64,000 nt of DNA, taken from the NCBI RefSeq assembly GCF_020497125.1, contig NC_059074.1, positions 196,240,915-196,304,914 of the forward strand. The letters are read 5' to 3'. Made by a program: the position numbers and the translations under genes. Origin of the DNA: Mauremys mutica. Taxonomy: Eukaryota > Chordata > Testudines > Geoemydidae. This document shows, piece by piece, positions 21,927 through 33,119 of this stretch; the stretch's first letter is position 1, and the number at the start of each line of letters is the position of its first letter. Under the pieces are notes generated by a model. It searched no databases, was not told where the DNA came from, and saw only the letters and a list, made by a program, of their open reading frames with translations.

Positions 21927-22061
21927 TTTGGCGCCGTTTTGGCGCTGAGTATTGTGGGAAGGGGAAGGAAGTGTGCGGGTCATTCCGCTTCCTGTTTGCC
22001 AGCGCCCCGTGGTGCATCGCTTCACATCCCAGCATTCACTCTTTCCAGCAGCGTTTGGCGC
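21927..22061 (+). promoter_or_regulatory. Three E2F-like sites upstream of transposase, copy 2
   Basis: TTTGGCGC at 21927, 21938 and 22054, identical in sequence and spacing to copy 1. Confidence 0.5.
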
Positions 22062-22114
22062 CATTGTGAGTGTCTTTCTGTTACTCTCTGTGTGAATCGC
22101 GATTTCTGTGGCAA

Positions 22115-23362
22115 ATGGAGCCCGATCTGCTGAGGACTCTGCTGATGAGTGTCACCAGCACAACACGTTTGGCAGTCCAGCTATTCCTTCAGCTCCAAAG
22201 TGACAGTGAGGATTCCGACGATGATATCAATATGGATTTGCCTGCCGCGTGTGACACTAAAGTGCTTGCGGCATTTACGGAAATGCTCAGCACCGTTGAA
22301 CGCCGCTTTTGGGCTCGGGAAACAAGCACTGAGTGGTGGGATCACATCGTCATGGAAGTCTGGGATGACGAGCAGTGGCTGCAGAACTTTCGTATGAGAA
22401 AAGCCACTTTCATGGGACTGTGTGCTGAGCTCGCCCCCACTCTGCGGCGCAAGGACACAAGATTGAGAGCTGCCCTGACGGTGGAAAAGCGAGTGGCTAT
22501 TGCAATCTGGAAGCTGGCAACTCCAGACAGCTACCGGTCGGTCGGGAACCAGTTTGGTGTGGGAAAGTCGACCGTGGGAATCGTTTTGATGCAAGTTTGC
22601 AAGGCAATTAATCGCATCCTGCTAAGAAAGACCGTGACTCTGGGGAGCGTGCAGGACATTGTGGATGGCTTTGCACACATGGGTTTCCCTAACTGTGGAG
22701 GGGCGATAGATGGGACGCATATTCCTATTCTGGCCCCCCCCCACCTGGCATCAGAGTACGTTAATCGGAAGGGGTATTTCTCTATGGTTCTCCAGGCGCT
22801 TGTGGATCACCGCGGGCGTTTCATTGACATTTACACAGGCTGGCCTGGAAAGGTGCATGATGCACGCATCTTTCGGAACAGTGGCCTGTTCAGGAAGATG
22901 CAGGCAGGGACTTTTTTCCCAGACAGGAAGATCACAGTAGGGGATGTCGAAATGCCCACTGTGATCCTTGGAGACCCCGCGTACCCGTTACTGCCTTGGC
23001 TCATGAAACCCTATACAGGGAAGCTTGACAGGAGCAAGGACCGGTTCAACTACAGGCTGAGCCGGTGCAGAATGACTGTGGAGTGTGCTTTTGGGCGTTT
23101 AAAAGCCCGCTGGCGTTGCTTGTATGGGAAGCTAGACTTGGGGGAAAGCAGCATCCCCGCGGTTATATGCGCTTGCTGTACCCTCCATAATATTTGTGAA
23201 GGGAAGGGTGAAACATTCAGTGAGGCATGGACCACCGAGGTTCAAGTCCTGGAGGCTGAATATGCACAGCCAGAGAGCAGGGCTAATAGAGAGGCCCAGC
23301 ACAGGGCTACAAGGATTAGGGATGCCTTGAGGGAAGAATTTGAGGCTGAAAGCCAACAATAA
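22115..23362 (+). CDS. HARBI1-like DD35E transposase, copy 2
   Basis: The same 415-aa protein as in copy 1, with no amino-acid difference; the two genes differ only at synonymous third positions (GCA/GCG in the GAIDGT motif and CCA/CCG in the DPAYP motif). The catalytic set D199, D287, E323 is intact. The chosen start is the ATG at 22115 because the frame upstream to 22070 begins only with GTG. Two nucleotide differences, neither changing the protein, is what very recent copying gives, though it is too few to measure selection. Expected role: nuclear endonuclease and strand transfer at the TIRs. Confidence 0.95.
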   Translation: MEPDLLRTLLMSVTSTTRLAVQLFLQLQSDSEDSDDDINMDLPAACDTKVLAAFTEMLSTVERRFWARETSTEWWDHIVMEVWDDEQWLQNFRMRKATFMGLCAELAPTLRRKDTRLRAALTVEKRVAIAIWKLATPDSYRSVGNQFGVGKSTVGIVLMQVCKAINRILLRKTVTLGSVQDIVDGFAHMGFPNCGGAIDGTHIPILAPPHLASEYVNRKGYFSMVLQALVDHRGRFIDIYTGWPGKVHDARIFRNSGLFRKMQAGTFFPDRKITVGDVEMPTVILGDPAYPLLPWLMKPYTGKLDRSKDRFNYRLSRCRMTVECAFGRLKARWRCLYGKLDLGESSIPAVICACCTLHNICEGKGETFSEAWTTEVQVLEAEYAQPESRANREAQHRATRIRDALREEFEAESQQ

Positions 23363-23486
23363 TGTTTGCTGCCTTGCATGGGAGTGAATTGCACTGCTTA
23401 CACTGTTATTCTATTATCCATAATAATAATATGATTTGTAGTGCCTCTTTCTTTACTGGGCTAAGGTATCTTTCACTATCTGCTAT

Positions 23487-23523
23487 AATAAAGACTGTTT
23501 TCAAAGCCAAGAATTGTTTTATT
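23487..23523. terminator. Back-to-back poly(A) signals, copy 2
   Basis: AATAAA at 23487-23492 (+, transposase) and TTTATT at 23518-23523 (AATAAA on the minus strand, Myb-like gene), arranged as in copy 1. Confidence 0.7.
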
Positions 23524-23613
23524 GAAAAGAAAAAAACTTCCTTGACAGACAGACAGACACACAACATTTCATGAACACAAGAGGGCAGGGGTGTGGGTTG
23601 GTGAACTGTACAG

Positions 23614-25377
23614 TCACAAGTTTGCATATGCCCTGTCTGGATTGCTGTTTAATGAATCCTGCACTTCAGGGTTCATATACTGCATGGTGATGGGGGTTGA
23701 ATGCAGAGGGTAAGGGTGGTGGTAGGTATCAGGGCTGGTTGGGGAACATACAGGTGTTGGAGGCAGCTGGTGGTGGTAAGAACCTGGATGCTGGGGAAAG
23801 GTGGTTTGAGCTGACATTGGGGCACAAGGCACAAAGGACGGGGCGGGTGGGGGAGTAGCACGGTAGTGCTCTGCTTGCATGGCAACGAGTGACTCTATAG
23901 ACTCCGCTTGGCGCTCCAGGATGCTTAGCAGCCGCTCCGTGGTTTTCCTCTTGGCCACTGCATTTCTCTTGCGTGTCCTGCTTTCTTTCTCTCGCCAATC
24001 CTTCAAGTCCTTACTCTCTCGAGCAGACTGATTAAGAACAGTTTTCAGCATGTCTTCTTTGCTCTTTCGGGGATTTTTTCTCAAATTTTGAAGCCTCTGT
24101 GATGTTGAACATCTGGGCAGTCCAGTAGTCAAGGTCACTGTAGAAACAGAAATGACAACATTTAACACGGGCAGCATTGTATCCACTATCTCCAGACATG
24201 AATTGTTACACTGAGGGAGTGAGTTCTTATTTAAGCATTCTTTTACCCACACGCATAACACTACAGAAGCCACGACATGGTGAGTGAGCAGTGCTTATAT
24301 GGGGAGAAGTGGGGCTTGGGTGTAAGAGGGGAGCTGGTTGCTTCGGGTAATCTGGAGTGCTAGAGGGGTTGAGTGAAATGCAGATGCAGGGGTGATCTTA
24401 TCTCCCTATCTCTTCACTAAAGAGTCTCCCAACATTTTTCACAGGACTTAATCCTGGAAGATGTTTCCCTACTGCGAGTCACTAGGGAACAGCGGGGGGC
24501 TCTTTTAGAGCAATGTGGATTCCGCCCGGGACCCTATGCGGCTTGCCTGTGTTCAGAAATGGTCCCCCCACCACTGGCAGAAGAGTGGCGCGGACGCGTC
24601 ACCGTCACTGGGACAAGGGACACAGTGGCTCTGCCTATAAACCTGCGCAGGCATATTGCCCACGCTCTGGATGAAGCTTTTGCTGAGATAACTGAGGCAG
24701 ATTACCGCGACGTGATAGACCACATCAACGGGCTATTCCACATCTAGAGGCTGGCATGCATGCATCCATAACCCCCCCTCCTCTCCAGAAACATTTCACC
24801 CAGAAAATAAAAGCCGCTTACCGGTAACACGCTCCTCTGCTTGTCCTTCTGCAACTGCTGGCTGCTGCGATTGGGTGCTTTCCTCCTGGCTTGAGAAGAG
24901 CTCCTGGCTGCATGCCTCCAGGGAATCTGCGGTTTCTTCCCCCATGCCAGGAGCTTCACTCGCGGTTTCCTCCCCCCCCCACGCCTCCGCCTCCGCCGCC
25001 TCCTCCGCCTCCTCCTCCTGTCCCCCAGCCTGCTCAGAAGTGTCCATCGTTATCCTGGGATTGGCAGTGGGGTCACCCCCAAGTATCTCATCCATCTCCC
25101 TGTAAAAACGGCAGGTCGTGGGAGCAGCTCCGGATCGTCGATTCCCCTCTCGGGCTTTGTAATAGGCACTCCGCAGCTCTTTAATTTTCACCCTGCATTG
25201 TACTGCGTCCCGATCATGGCCCCGATCCAGCATGGCCCTTGATATCTGCTCAAAGATATCGTAATTCCTACGGCCGGAGCGCAGCTGTGCCTGAACAGAT
25301 GCCTCACCCCAAACACTGATGAGGTCCTGCAATTCACCAGTGCTCCATGCTGGGGCTCGTTTGCCGCGTGGAGGCAT
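23614..25377 (-). CDS. Myb/SANT-like DNA-binding protein of Harbinger element, two exons, copy 2
   Basis: Exon 1 is 25377-24822 and exon 2 is 24137-23614, giving the same 359-aa product as copy 1. The donor ACCG/GTAAGC and acceptor TTTCTACAG/TG are conserved and in phase. The domain order is an N-terminal Myb/SANT-like trihelix, an acidic linker, a basic helical region and a Pro/His-rich tail. An in-frame upstream extension exists to about 25749, but it runs through the TIR repeats and contains the only coding-frame difference between copies (Ala/Gly), so I start at the ATG with good context. It is convergent with the transposase and hosts the third gene in its 684-bp intron. Confidence 0.88.
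24277..24747 (+). CDS. Third nested Harbinger gene, 101 aa, unknown function, intact
   Basis: Predicted two-exon gene on the + strand inside the Myb intron. The ATG at 24277-24279 is the last codon of exon 1, in GACATGG context, with an in-frame TAA shortly upstream and a TATTTAAG TATA-like motif about 45 bp upstream. The intron is 24280-24444 (GTGAGT ... TTTTTCACAG) and exon 2 is 24445-24747. The product begins MDLILEDVSLLRVTREQRG and ends EADYRDVIDHINGLFHI. It is acidic overall, has three Cys, ten Arg and no Lys, no signal peptide and no membrane segment. The C-terminal half looks helical. I do not recognise a family. Alternatives: an exon of a longer, alternatively spliced transcript, or a captured host exon. 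Copy 1 has a frameshift, so the evidence of function rests on splice, Kozak and poly(A) signals. Confidence 0.6.
24806..24811 (+). terminator. Poly(A) signal of third nested gene, copy 2
   Basis: AATAAA, 59 bp after the TAG at 24745-24747, in the Myb intron on the opposite strand. Confidence 0.5.
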
Positions 25378-25568
25378 GGTCACCTGTAACTGATTAAAAC
25401 TGATTGCACTCCACACCTGGCTGCAGCAAACAGGAAGGAGATTTTTAAATTTCCCGGGGCATTTACAGGGCGGGTCACCTGAGCCAAGAGCAGTAGAGTG
25501 CAAACTGATGTGCAGAGTGGCTGAACAGGAATTCTGGGATACCTCCTTATTCCCTGGAGGACAGGTAA

Positions 25569-25770
25569 AGCGCTGGTGAGTGTCCACACCTGCTGGGCAG
25601 CGCTGGATCACCAGCGCTGCACTCCTTATACCCCTGCCGGGATGGGTTTTCAGCCAGCGCTGCAACCAGGGAGTTGCAGCGCTGGTTGTGCCCTGCAAGT
25701 GTGGACGGGGTGTTGTTGCAGCGCTGGAAAGCCTCCACCAGCGCTGCAACTTGTAAGTGTAGCCAAGCCC
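25569..25770 (+). repeat. Right TIR plus subterminal AGCGCT array, copy 2
   Basis: The TIR is 25738-25770 and seven AGCGCT hexamers lie between 25569 and 25745, as in copy 1. Confidence 0.85.
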
Positions 25771-25773
25771 TCA

Positions 25774-27189
25774 GAAAAGCAGTAATGTAGTTTACTGATT
25801 GGTCCAAGAAGAGCCAAGAACAGCTTAAATTCTTTAGCCAGTGGTCTTAACAATGAAGGACACAGACAATTATTATGCATGTCACCTAACTGATTGTTTC
25901 TGTGTAAAGGCAACTCAACAAATTATTGCTGTCCCATAAAGAATGACAATAATATCTATTTGGAAAAAAAAAATCCATAACAAGATGTAGACTAATGCTA
26001 CATAAATTTGATTTTTACAGATGAAGTCTTGGTGGAAAATCAAGATTTTATTAGAGACATGGACAATCACATTACACTTTTATATTATATAAAGAATTCA
26101 CTATTGAATCAAGAAAATTGATCACAGGAAAATTTTCCTCCATAACACCCATCAACTCTAAGTGCATATCCCATAGCTTCTCTAGTACTTCATCGTGTAA
26201 TCTAATAGCTAGATGCTCCCTTAATTCCTGTATTTTATTCATAGAAAATCTGAAAAAAATATAAGGAACCATTAAAACTAGTGAAAAAGCTCATAGCTTT
26301 GAAAATGGTGGCTCTAAGTAAATTTCTTGAGGAATGTGGAAAAAAGGAAGCAGATTTGCCATGCATCTGGAATGGCGAAACATTACTTCACTTCTGTGGA
26401 TTTAATAAAATCTGACTTTCCATCAAGCTTTAATTTAGGAAAACCATAATTTTTCAAGACCTCAAGGCTCATAACAAACTGGTATACCGCCTATAAAAAC
26501 AGCTACAACAGACTTAGGATCAAATTGCCTGAAGACTGTGAGCCTGATTTTGAAATGATGAATAAGTGAATGAAGAAAATTACTTCCAAACGTGGAAAGG
26601 GACAGGTCTTCCCCCCACCACTTCCAACCAAAAGCATGATAAAGCAAGCACTCTGTACATCTTACATGCAGATGCACTAAATACAAAGTGACGCTATGGA
26701 GATGATGTGTAATCTGGATCTGTCAACAGATGTAGATTAAGACTAAATGGTGTCCAGATCCCCCCCAGTTTCAGGATGCCATCTTGTAATTTCTCACAAG
26801 ACCAGAGACAAATGCTGCCAGGTCTTTGAACTGAGCTCAGTGGTACCTACTTTATGGCAGAGGGAGCTAGGCAAACCCTGTTCTCTACACAAAAGAATGC
26901 AGAGGTGACTCTCTCATATATTTTAAAGTGTTCCCCAAACTTATTTATTTCTATTTAGCTACGTAATAATACGATTGACTTTATATATTACTAATTTCTA
27001 GGACCAGATCCTTAGCTGATATAAAGGCAAAGCTCCATTGACTTCAACTTTAACTGAAGTTAGGCTCCCCACTAGGCGTCAACTCGACCAGCTAGCACAT
27101 GTTAAAGTATACACTGCATTCTTGACATGACACTCTTACAAGGTATTAGTTAAAACATGTTAGCTAACTCCTTTTTCTAACATCACATC
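25774..27189. other. No recognised feature
   Basis: AT-rich sequence without supported genes or repeat boundaries. Short minus-strand frames at 26072-26272 and 26462-26686 have no motif. Confidence 0.45.
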
Positions 27190-27477
27190 TTTAAATCCGT
27201 GTCATCCTCTATCTCGCTTTGTTACATATTCAAACAAGCACCTTTGTGCTTTATCCCATGTGACCCCTCTCGCTTGGGAGAAGCTCCCAATAAACATCTA
27301 CAAAACAAATTCATTATCTTCCTTCAAAACCCTCTTAAGGCTCTTTGCTGTGACAACAGTGAGGCTGCAGGTGTGCATAGACCACAGCCTGTCATGCTGA
27401 CCAACATTGTTTCATTATTTGCTTGTACCTGTTGGTCAGTCTGCATCCATCTGTTGTCTCTTGTCTTACACTTAATC

Positions 27478-28110
27478 AACGCTGAAAAGTTATATTGGCA
27501 TAGCTACATTGATCGGGAGGGAGGGGGGGAACCACATCCCTGACCAAGGTAGCTGTGCTAATATAATCCTCAGTATAGACCCAGCTACACCAACAGAAAA
27601 ACCCTTCTGTCAATGTAAGCTGCATCTACACTGCAGACTATGCTGGAGTAGTCTCCACAATGGAGACATACCTTAGATCAGTAGTTTTCAAACTTTTTAG
27701 GCTGTGTACCCTCTTCCAAATAATGTAGTCTACCACATACCCCCATCTGAGATAGGCAGAGGTGACATCTTGCGGGGAGATGCAGGGTTGCAGGCCCCCC
27801 TTAGATTTCTGGCTTCCGTTTAGCAACAGCTTCTAGAGGTTTTCAAACTGTGGGGTGTGCCTCCCCAATGGGGCATGGAGGAACATTCAGGAGGGGAGCA
27901 GCAACGCCAGGCAGCTTGGGCCAGCCCTGCATGGTGGAGCTGTGGGAGAGAGTGCCACCTCCACCTTCCCCCGACTCACCTCAGCAGGCCACCCAGCCTG
28001 TTTGGGTTGGGGAGGGTGCAACTAAACATTGTAACTCGAAGGGGAAGGGCTCAGCTCAAAAAATTTGAAAACAACTTTTTAAACTGACCCCTTCGCCCCC
28101 TTTGAGTTAC
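27478..28110. mobile_element. Cluster of MITE fragments
   Basis: 27478-27640 carries a Harbinger-type TTATATTGGCATAGCTACATTGATC arm and the partly complementary CAAGGTAGCTGTGCTAATATAA, ending near GCATCTACACTGCAG. About 27690-27860 and 27838-28080 each start with a TTTTCAAACT-type end, and the second ends AATTTGAAAAC, as in some hAT MITEs. Edges are approximate. Confidence 0.45.
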
Positions 28111-28127
28111 AATTTTTGGTTGCACCC

Positions 28128-28684
28128 TGTGACGTTCCCCTAGTGTTATCTGGACCAGTGATCTGCTAGGTGACTCCAATCCTCTACTGTGGGAGCCAGC
28201 CTTACCCTGCTCTGCTGTGAGAACCCCTACGCCTGGGCTGTTCACGCACAGCCTCTGGCATGTAAGCTGCTCCTTGGGTTGAGCAACCGAATGACACTAG
28301 CCAATATCTCTGGTCCCAGACATAACCCTAGGAACCTCCATCTTGCAGTGTCCAGTTATGCCCGCTGGATGCTGCAAGCTTATATGAATTCATCAATTTA
28401 ATAAAGAAATTGATATGTACTAGGGCTTGTTATCCCAAGGGGAGTCTCTGACACACTTCAAACCAAACACACTGCTTCAGGTAGAATAAACAAACAGAGT
28501 TATTAACTACAAAGGTAGATTTTAAGTGATATTAAGTGATAGGCAAAAAGTCAGAGTGATTACCAAAATCAAATAAAATATAATCACGCCATCTAAACTC
28601 TCAACCCTATTAGACTGCCATTACAAGATTTTTCTCCCAACCCCCCCGATGAGAGCTCACACACACCAGTTTGTAACCCACTGC
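28128..28684. mobile_element. Fragment of ERV-type LTR family A
   Basis: The stretch 28500-28615 (AAGTGATAGGCAAAAAGTCA, TCTAAACTCTCAACCCTATT) matches 2520-2649 plus 6692-6697. It carries no Harbinger insertion and so serves as a paralogous empty site. The upstream part to 28128 is a weaker match to 2130-2400. Confidence 0.6.
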
Positions 28685-28815
28685 CTTAGATTGTAAGTTT
28701 CATGGGGGAAGCACCTGTCTGTCTGTTCTGTCTTTGTCCAGTGACTAGCACAATAGGGTCCTGATCCATGGCTGGGAGTCCTAAGCGTTATGATAATGCA
28801 AATAAGAAATAATAA

Positions 28816-30824
28816 TAATTGTAATAGATAATCCCTATGCGAAGAGGCACCGTGTAAACCCAGCCTTACCCAGAGCCCTCCTTCAATGGAACAAGATATT
28901 GTGCCACTTTTAACAGCTTATGGGAGAGAGCCAGCAGTGTTTACATGCAATTTTGATTTAAATTAACCAGTGCAGGAAAGTAAAATAATGCCAGGGCACT
29001 ATGAGAGCTGCTCATTGGCTGGCCCAAATGGTTGTTTAACTGGCTGTCAAGGTGTATCTTGTCCACTTGGTTGAGGGCTTTGTGGTACAGCGTTCAGTCC
29101 CTGCTAAAGAACTTCCTAGAGCTCCCAGTCTCAATCACTGAGATACTTAAAATAAACAAAGCCAAAGGTGAATTTTAATATTCTACCACGCCATATGCAT
29201 GCAATTATGATTAATCCCCTGGGCTCTGATAAGTGTTGTGTAATGTTTTACGACCATGTCTTTTTCCCCCGTTGACTCAATAGTATATTATATTTGTATA
29301 TTTTCTCTTTGCAGCTGAAAGGAGCAATAAGACATGTAATATAAGCCTGTAATAAAATTTGCTATATGTAATATATGGAGTGTTACAAATTAGGAGATAT
29401 GATGTCATGGTTTTTTATTTTTGGAAAGTCAGGAAAACATAATCTACATTCCAGTGAACCCTTTAGGGTCTTAACATACTTGTTTATATATTAAAATATG
29501 TCAAAATTATATGGAGTATGATTTTGCATAATTTCCATTACACTATGATACGATAGTTAGTATGTATAATTTTTAATGCACTGAATTATTACAGAAAGAA
29601 TTAGTATGCTAAGTAAGAGGCTTTCTATTAAAATACACCACTTTATATTTTAAATGTTGATATTAACAGCATAGTTTAAATACTGCAAATACAGGTTGGT
29701 TCAGGGAAAATAAATTCAATTTTCTTTCGCAAGAGGTATATCACTAATAACGAATCCAGACACATAATATTAAATGCAGTATTCCCAGATGTCTGGGATA
29801 AAGGCAAGGATATCAAGCTGTGCCAATCTGAATGAAAAACTCCAAAAGAGTACTGCATGCTTGAGATTTGAAAACTCATGGAAACATCCAGCAAAATCAT
29901 TGTCCTCTTTTGAAGATTCTATTAAAAACTGGTTTTAATTAATGCAAACCAATATTACATTCAGAGCATACCGCACTCTGAGTTTTCTCCAGATCAGGGA
30001 GAGTCAGCAACTCAGCAAATGCTTTTTTTTTTTTTTTTTGAAAAAACACACACACACACAGGATTTTATTCCCTTTTTTGGATACTAATATGCAACCAAT
30101 TATAAACTGAGCTGAAGCACTGGATAATTTCCTGTTTGAATGCCAAGCAGCTCCTGCATTATATCAGTGTGTGTGATAGCACTGACACCAACAGAGTCTG
30201 TGACAATTTTTAGTAACAACTTGTAAACTATTTCTCAGAAGTTTATAAAAATGCTTAACAAAGTGGGAAAGTTGTAGCAAACAACATTCCAAGGACCACT
30301 TTGTGTTACTGAATTTTAACCAGTTGGTTGTTCTCCTTAAAAATAAAACTAAAGGTACCTTTTAGCCCCAACTTTGTCAGTGGAGGGACAGAGGAGTTCA
30401 GGTGAGAAAGGAAAAGTTGAGTGTAATCAATGTATTGTTGCAGGAGTACTATTTTCACTTACGCTATCTGAAATTCAGTCCTTGCACTGGCCCCAAGCAC
30501 AGAGAAAAATTTCATTTACTATTCACTTAATCTTCAGTTTCAGGGGTTTACTTTATTAGTTAACTTTATTGAAGTGCCCTTTTCTTTTATATTTTAAAAA
30601 GACTAATTCTGTTGTAAATCTTTTTCTCTTCTACATATAAAAAGAAAATCATTATTAATAATAGATGTTCATCTGCATGAGCAAGCCTAACTAAAATCTT
30701 AGCGATACTGGTTGGGCTAAAATCAGCCTGGGACAAGAGGTCGCACCTCCACTGAACTCAGTGGAGTTGTGCCTGAATTTGGATTACTGATTTTAACATT
30801 CAAAAACACCATCTAAAAGAGGAA
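28816..30824. other. No recognised gene; simple repeats at 30023-30060
   Basis: AT-rich unique-looking sequence. It contains a T17 tract (30023-30039) followed by a short (CA)n run (30047-30060). Confidence 0.5.
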
Positions 30825-31810
30825 TTTACTCACCTTGTGCAGTAACGAAGGTTTTTTGAGATGTGTGCCCTTATGGATGCTCCATAGGAACAAAGTGTGC
30901 TTGCGTTCCTGCACTGTTGATTGGGTAACTTAGGTAGCTGTATCCGTGCAGCCCACACATGTGCTGTCTCCTCCTTGTGCTCTGCCACGAGGCTAACCAG
31001 TGTTGCACAGGCAAACCAAGCCTTAGTTCCTTCTCTACTGCAGAGTCCCTGACAAGAACTCTGAAGTAGAGAGGAGGAGGGCAGGTTGTGGAGCACCCAC
31101 AGGGACACACATCTCAAAGAACCATCGTTACTGAAGATTTCCAGGATGGGGACATCCTTGAAGAAGCCGACAGAGGAGGAAACAGATCTCATGGAGTGTC
31201 CACAGATTGCAGGTGCCTGATAACAGGCTTAATGAAGCTTAAGGCCCATTTAGAGAGTCTCTGGGTTGATATTGCTGTGTCTTTAGACCTATCCACAACG
31301 AAGAGGAAAAGCTTAGGAGATTTCCTAAAAGCCTTTGTCCTGTCCAAGAAGGCCAGGGCTCTCCTTATGTTGAGTGTGTGTAGAATGGCTCCTGCTCACT
31401 GTCTGACTCCCCACTGGAGAATGGGTGTGCAATGCACGATGCCGAAGGGGCATCTGGAGCTTCAGGAGCTGTCTCGGAACCCCAATACAGAGTAGAGGAG
31501 ACTTGGGTACATCAGACTCTGTGTGGTCTCTTGAGTATCTGAAGTTGTGTGGTGCTGTAGGTATCGGTACTGCTGGTGGTTGTTGGTGCCAGGACAACTG
31601 TACTGATGGAGTTGGTGATGTAGTCCAGATTAAACGATTGGACGGTGTTTGGTCTACCATTAACCATACCAATGCCATTGTCTGCACTGACAGAGTCTTC
31701 CCTGAGGCAAAGTTTTATTCTTTGTCTTGCCCAGTTGATACTGGTGTTTCATTGCCTGTGCCCAATGGGTCTTTAGGCAGTCCAATGTGCTCCATTGGGG
31801 TGGTACTGTG

Positions 31811-33030
31811 TGTGATGTTGCACCCCATAATGCTTTATAGAAATATGCTTATGAGTGCAAATATGTCATAACTGGAATATGTTTTATGCTAGATATGCCA
31901 CGTAACATATCTTTGCAAAGGCCATGATCTACTGAATATATTCATCCTATTTGTATGCATGTATCATTTTTATATCTGAAGTTATCAGCATTGGCTCTAT
32001 GCTTGTATTTAAAGTGTTTGCTGTAGGAAGCACATAAGGCAGATTTGGTCAACATAGTGTGAAGGGGTTATTCAAGTAATTAGGAGTACTTAACTTACAA
32101 TGGACTTGGGAGATGCCAATCCACATCTGAACTTTCCTGAGAACGGTCAAACTAACATGTAAACAATGGCATTGGCCTGCAAAAAGCTGAATTATTCATA
32201 GACATGTGACTTACCCGGGTGGCTAGAGACTCCATCTTGTGGCTGTGATTCTGCACCGGAGAACAAAGGGGTTTCCACCCAAGAGAGAGAGAGAATATAA
32301 AAGGCCGTGGAAACCCCTCCATTTTGTCTTGAGCTCTCTTAAAAGATAGCCTCTCCACCCCAAAGAGATGCCTGAAAGAAACTGGAACAAAGGACAGTAA
32401 CTATGGGGGTGTGAGTGATTGCTGGACCCAGACTAGGAAGGAGTCTAGTCTGTGAAAGAAACTTATTGGAACATCTCTGAGGGTGAGATTTACCTTCATT
32501 TAGTTTCCTACTGTATTAGGCCTAGACTTGCGTATTTTTGTTTTATTTTGCTTGGTAATTCACTTTGTTCTGTCTGTTATTACTTGGAACCACTTAAATC
32601 CTACTTTTTATATTTAATAAAAATCACTTTTTGCTTATTAATTAACCCAAAGCAAGTATTAATACCTGGGGGAGCAAACAGCTGTGCATCTCTCTCTATC
32701 AGTGTTACAGAGGACAGACAATTTATGAGTTTACCCTGTATAAGCTTTATACAGAGTAAAACAGGTTTATTTGGGGTTTGGATCCCATTGGGAACTGGGT
32801 ATCTGGGTGCTGGAGACAGGAGCACTTCTTAAGCTGGTTTCAGTTAAGCCTACAGGTTTTGGGGGATGTGGTTCAGACCCTGGGTCTGTGTTTGCAGCAG
32901 GCTAGCGTGTCTGGCTAAACAAGACAGGGTACTGAAGTCCCAAGCTGCCAGGGAAAACAGGCTCAGAGGTAGTCTCAGCACATCAAGTGGCGGTCCCAAG
33001 GGGGAAGTCTCTGTGACCCAACCCGTCACA
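31811..33030 (+). mobile_element. Solo ERV-type LTR, 1220 bp, with 5-bp target duplication
   Basis: It begins TGTGATGTTGCACCCC and ends ACCCGTCACA, so the edges are inverted TGTGA/TCACA. CTGTG lies on both sides (31806-31810 and 33031-33035). A TATA-like AATATAAAAGG occurs near 32296 and AATAAA near 32617, in the right order for promoter and poly(A). There is no internal region, as after recombination between two LTRs. It sits inside the DIRS-like relic. Confidence 0.85.
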
Positions 33031-33119
33031 CTGTGCGAGCTCTGAGTACCGCATTTAGACAAATTCAGTGCCATCAGTACTGATGATACTGAACAAACTG
33101 GTGATCTTTTTCAGCTGGT

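Larger units (their letters stand above)
21734..25770 (+). mobile_element. PIF/Harbinger DNA transposon, copy 2 (apparently fully intact)
   Basis: A 4037-bp element with the same perfect 33-bp TIRs as copy 1. Flanks are TTA (21731-21733) and TCA (25771-25773), an imperfect 3-bp duplication. All three genes are open: transposase, spliced Myb/SANT-like protein and the nested third gene. Differences from copy 1 are about six substitutions, a 6-bp deletion near 24376 and one extra G near 24494. It lies in sequence with no repeat that I recognise. Confidence 0.95.
27190..28815 (+). mobile_element. Old L3/CR1-like retroposon split by nested insertions
   Basis: The segment 27190-27477 ends CTTGTCTTACACTTA and a second segment starts TTAGATTGTAAG at about 28685 and continues to a GGGTCCTGATCCATGGCTGGG...AATAATAATAATT tail. 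Joined at the shared TTA they read like the 3' part of a widespread old amniote LINE/SINE-like repeat. The intervening ~1.2 kb consists of other repeats. The family name is uncertain. Confidence 0.5.

Noticed and set aside
2650..25770. The two Harbinger copies as one segmental duplication or composite transposon
   Set aside because: Sequence outside the TIRs is unrelated at both sides of each copy, and each has its own 3-bp target flanks.
31425..31871. 148-codon frame in the DIRS-like region
   Set aside because: It is opposite to the Gag-strand relic and crosses the solo LTR boundary, so it cannot be an original gene.
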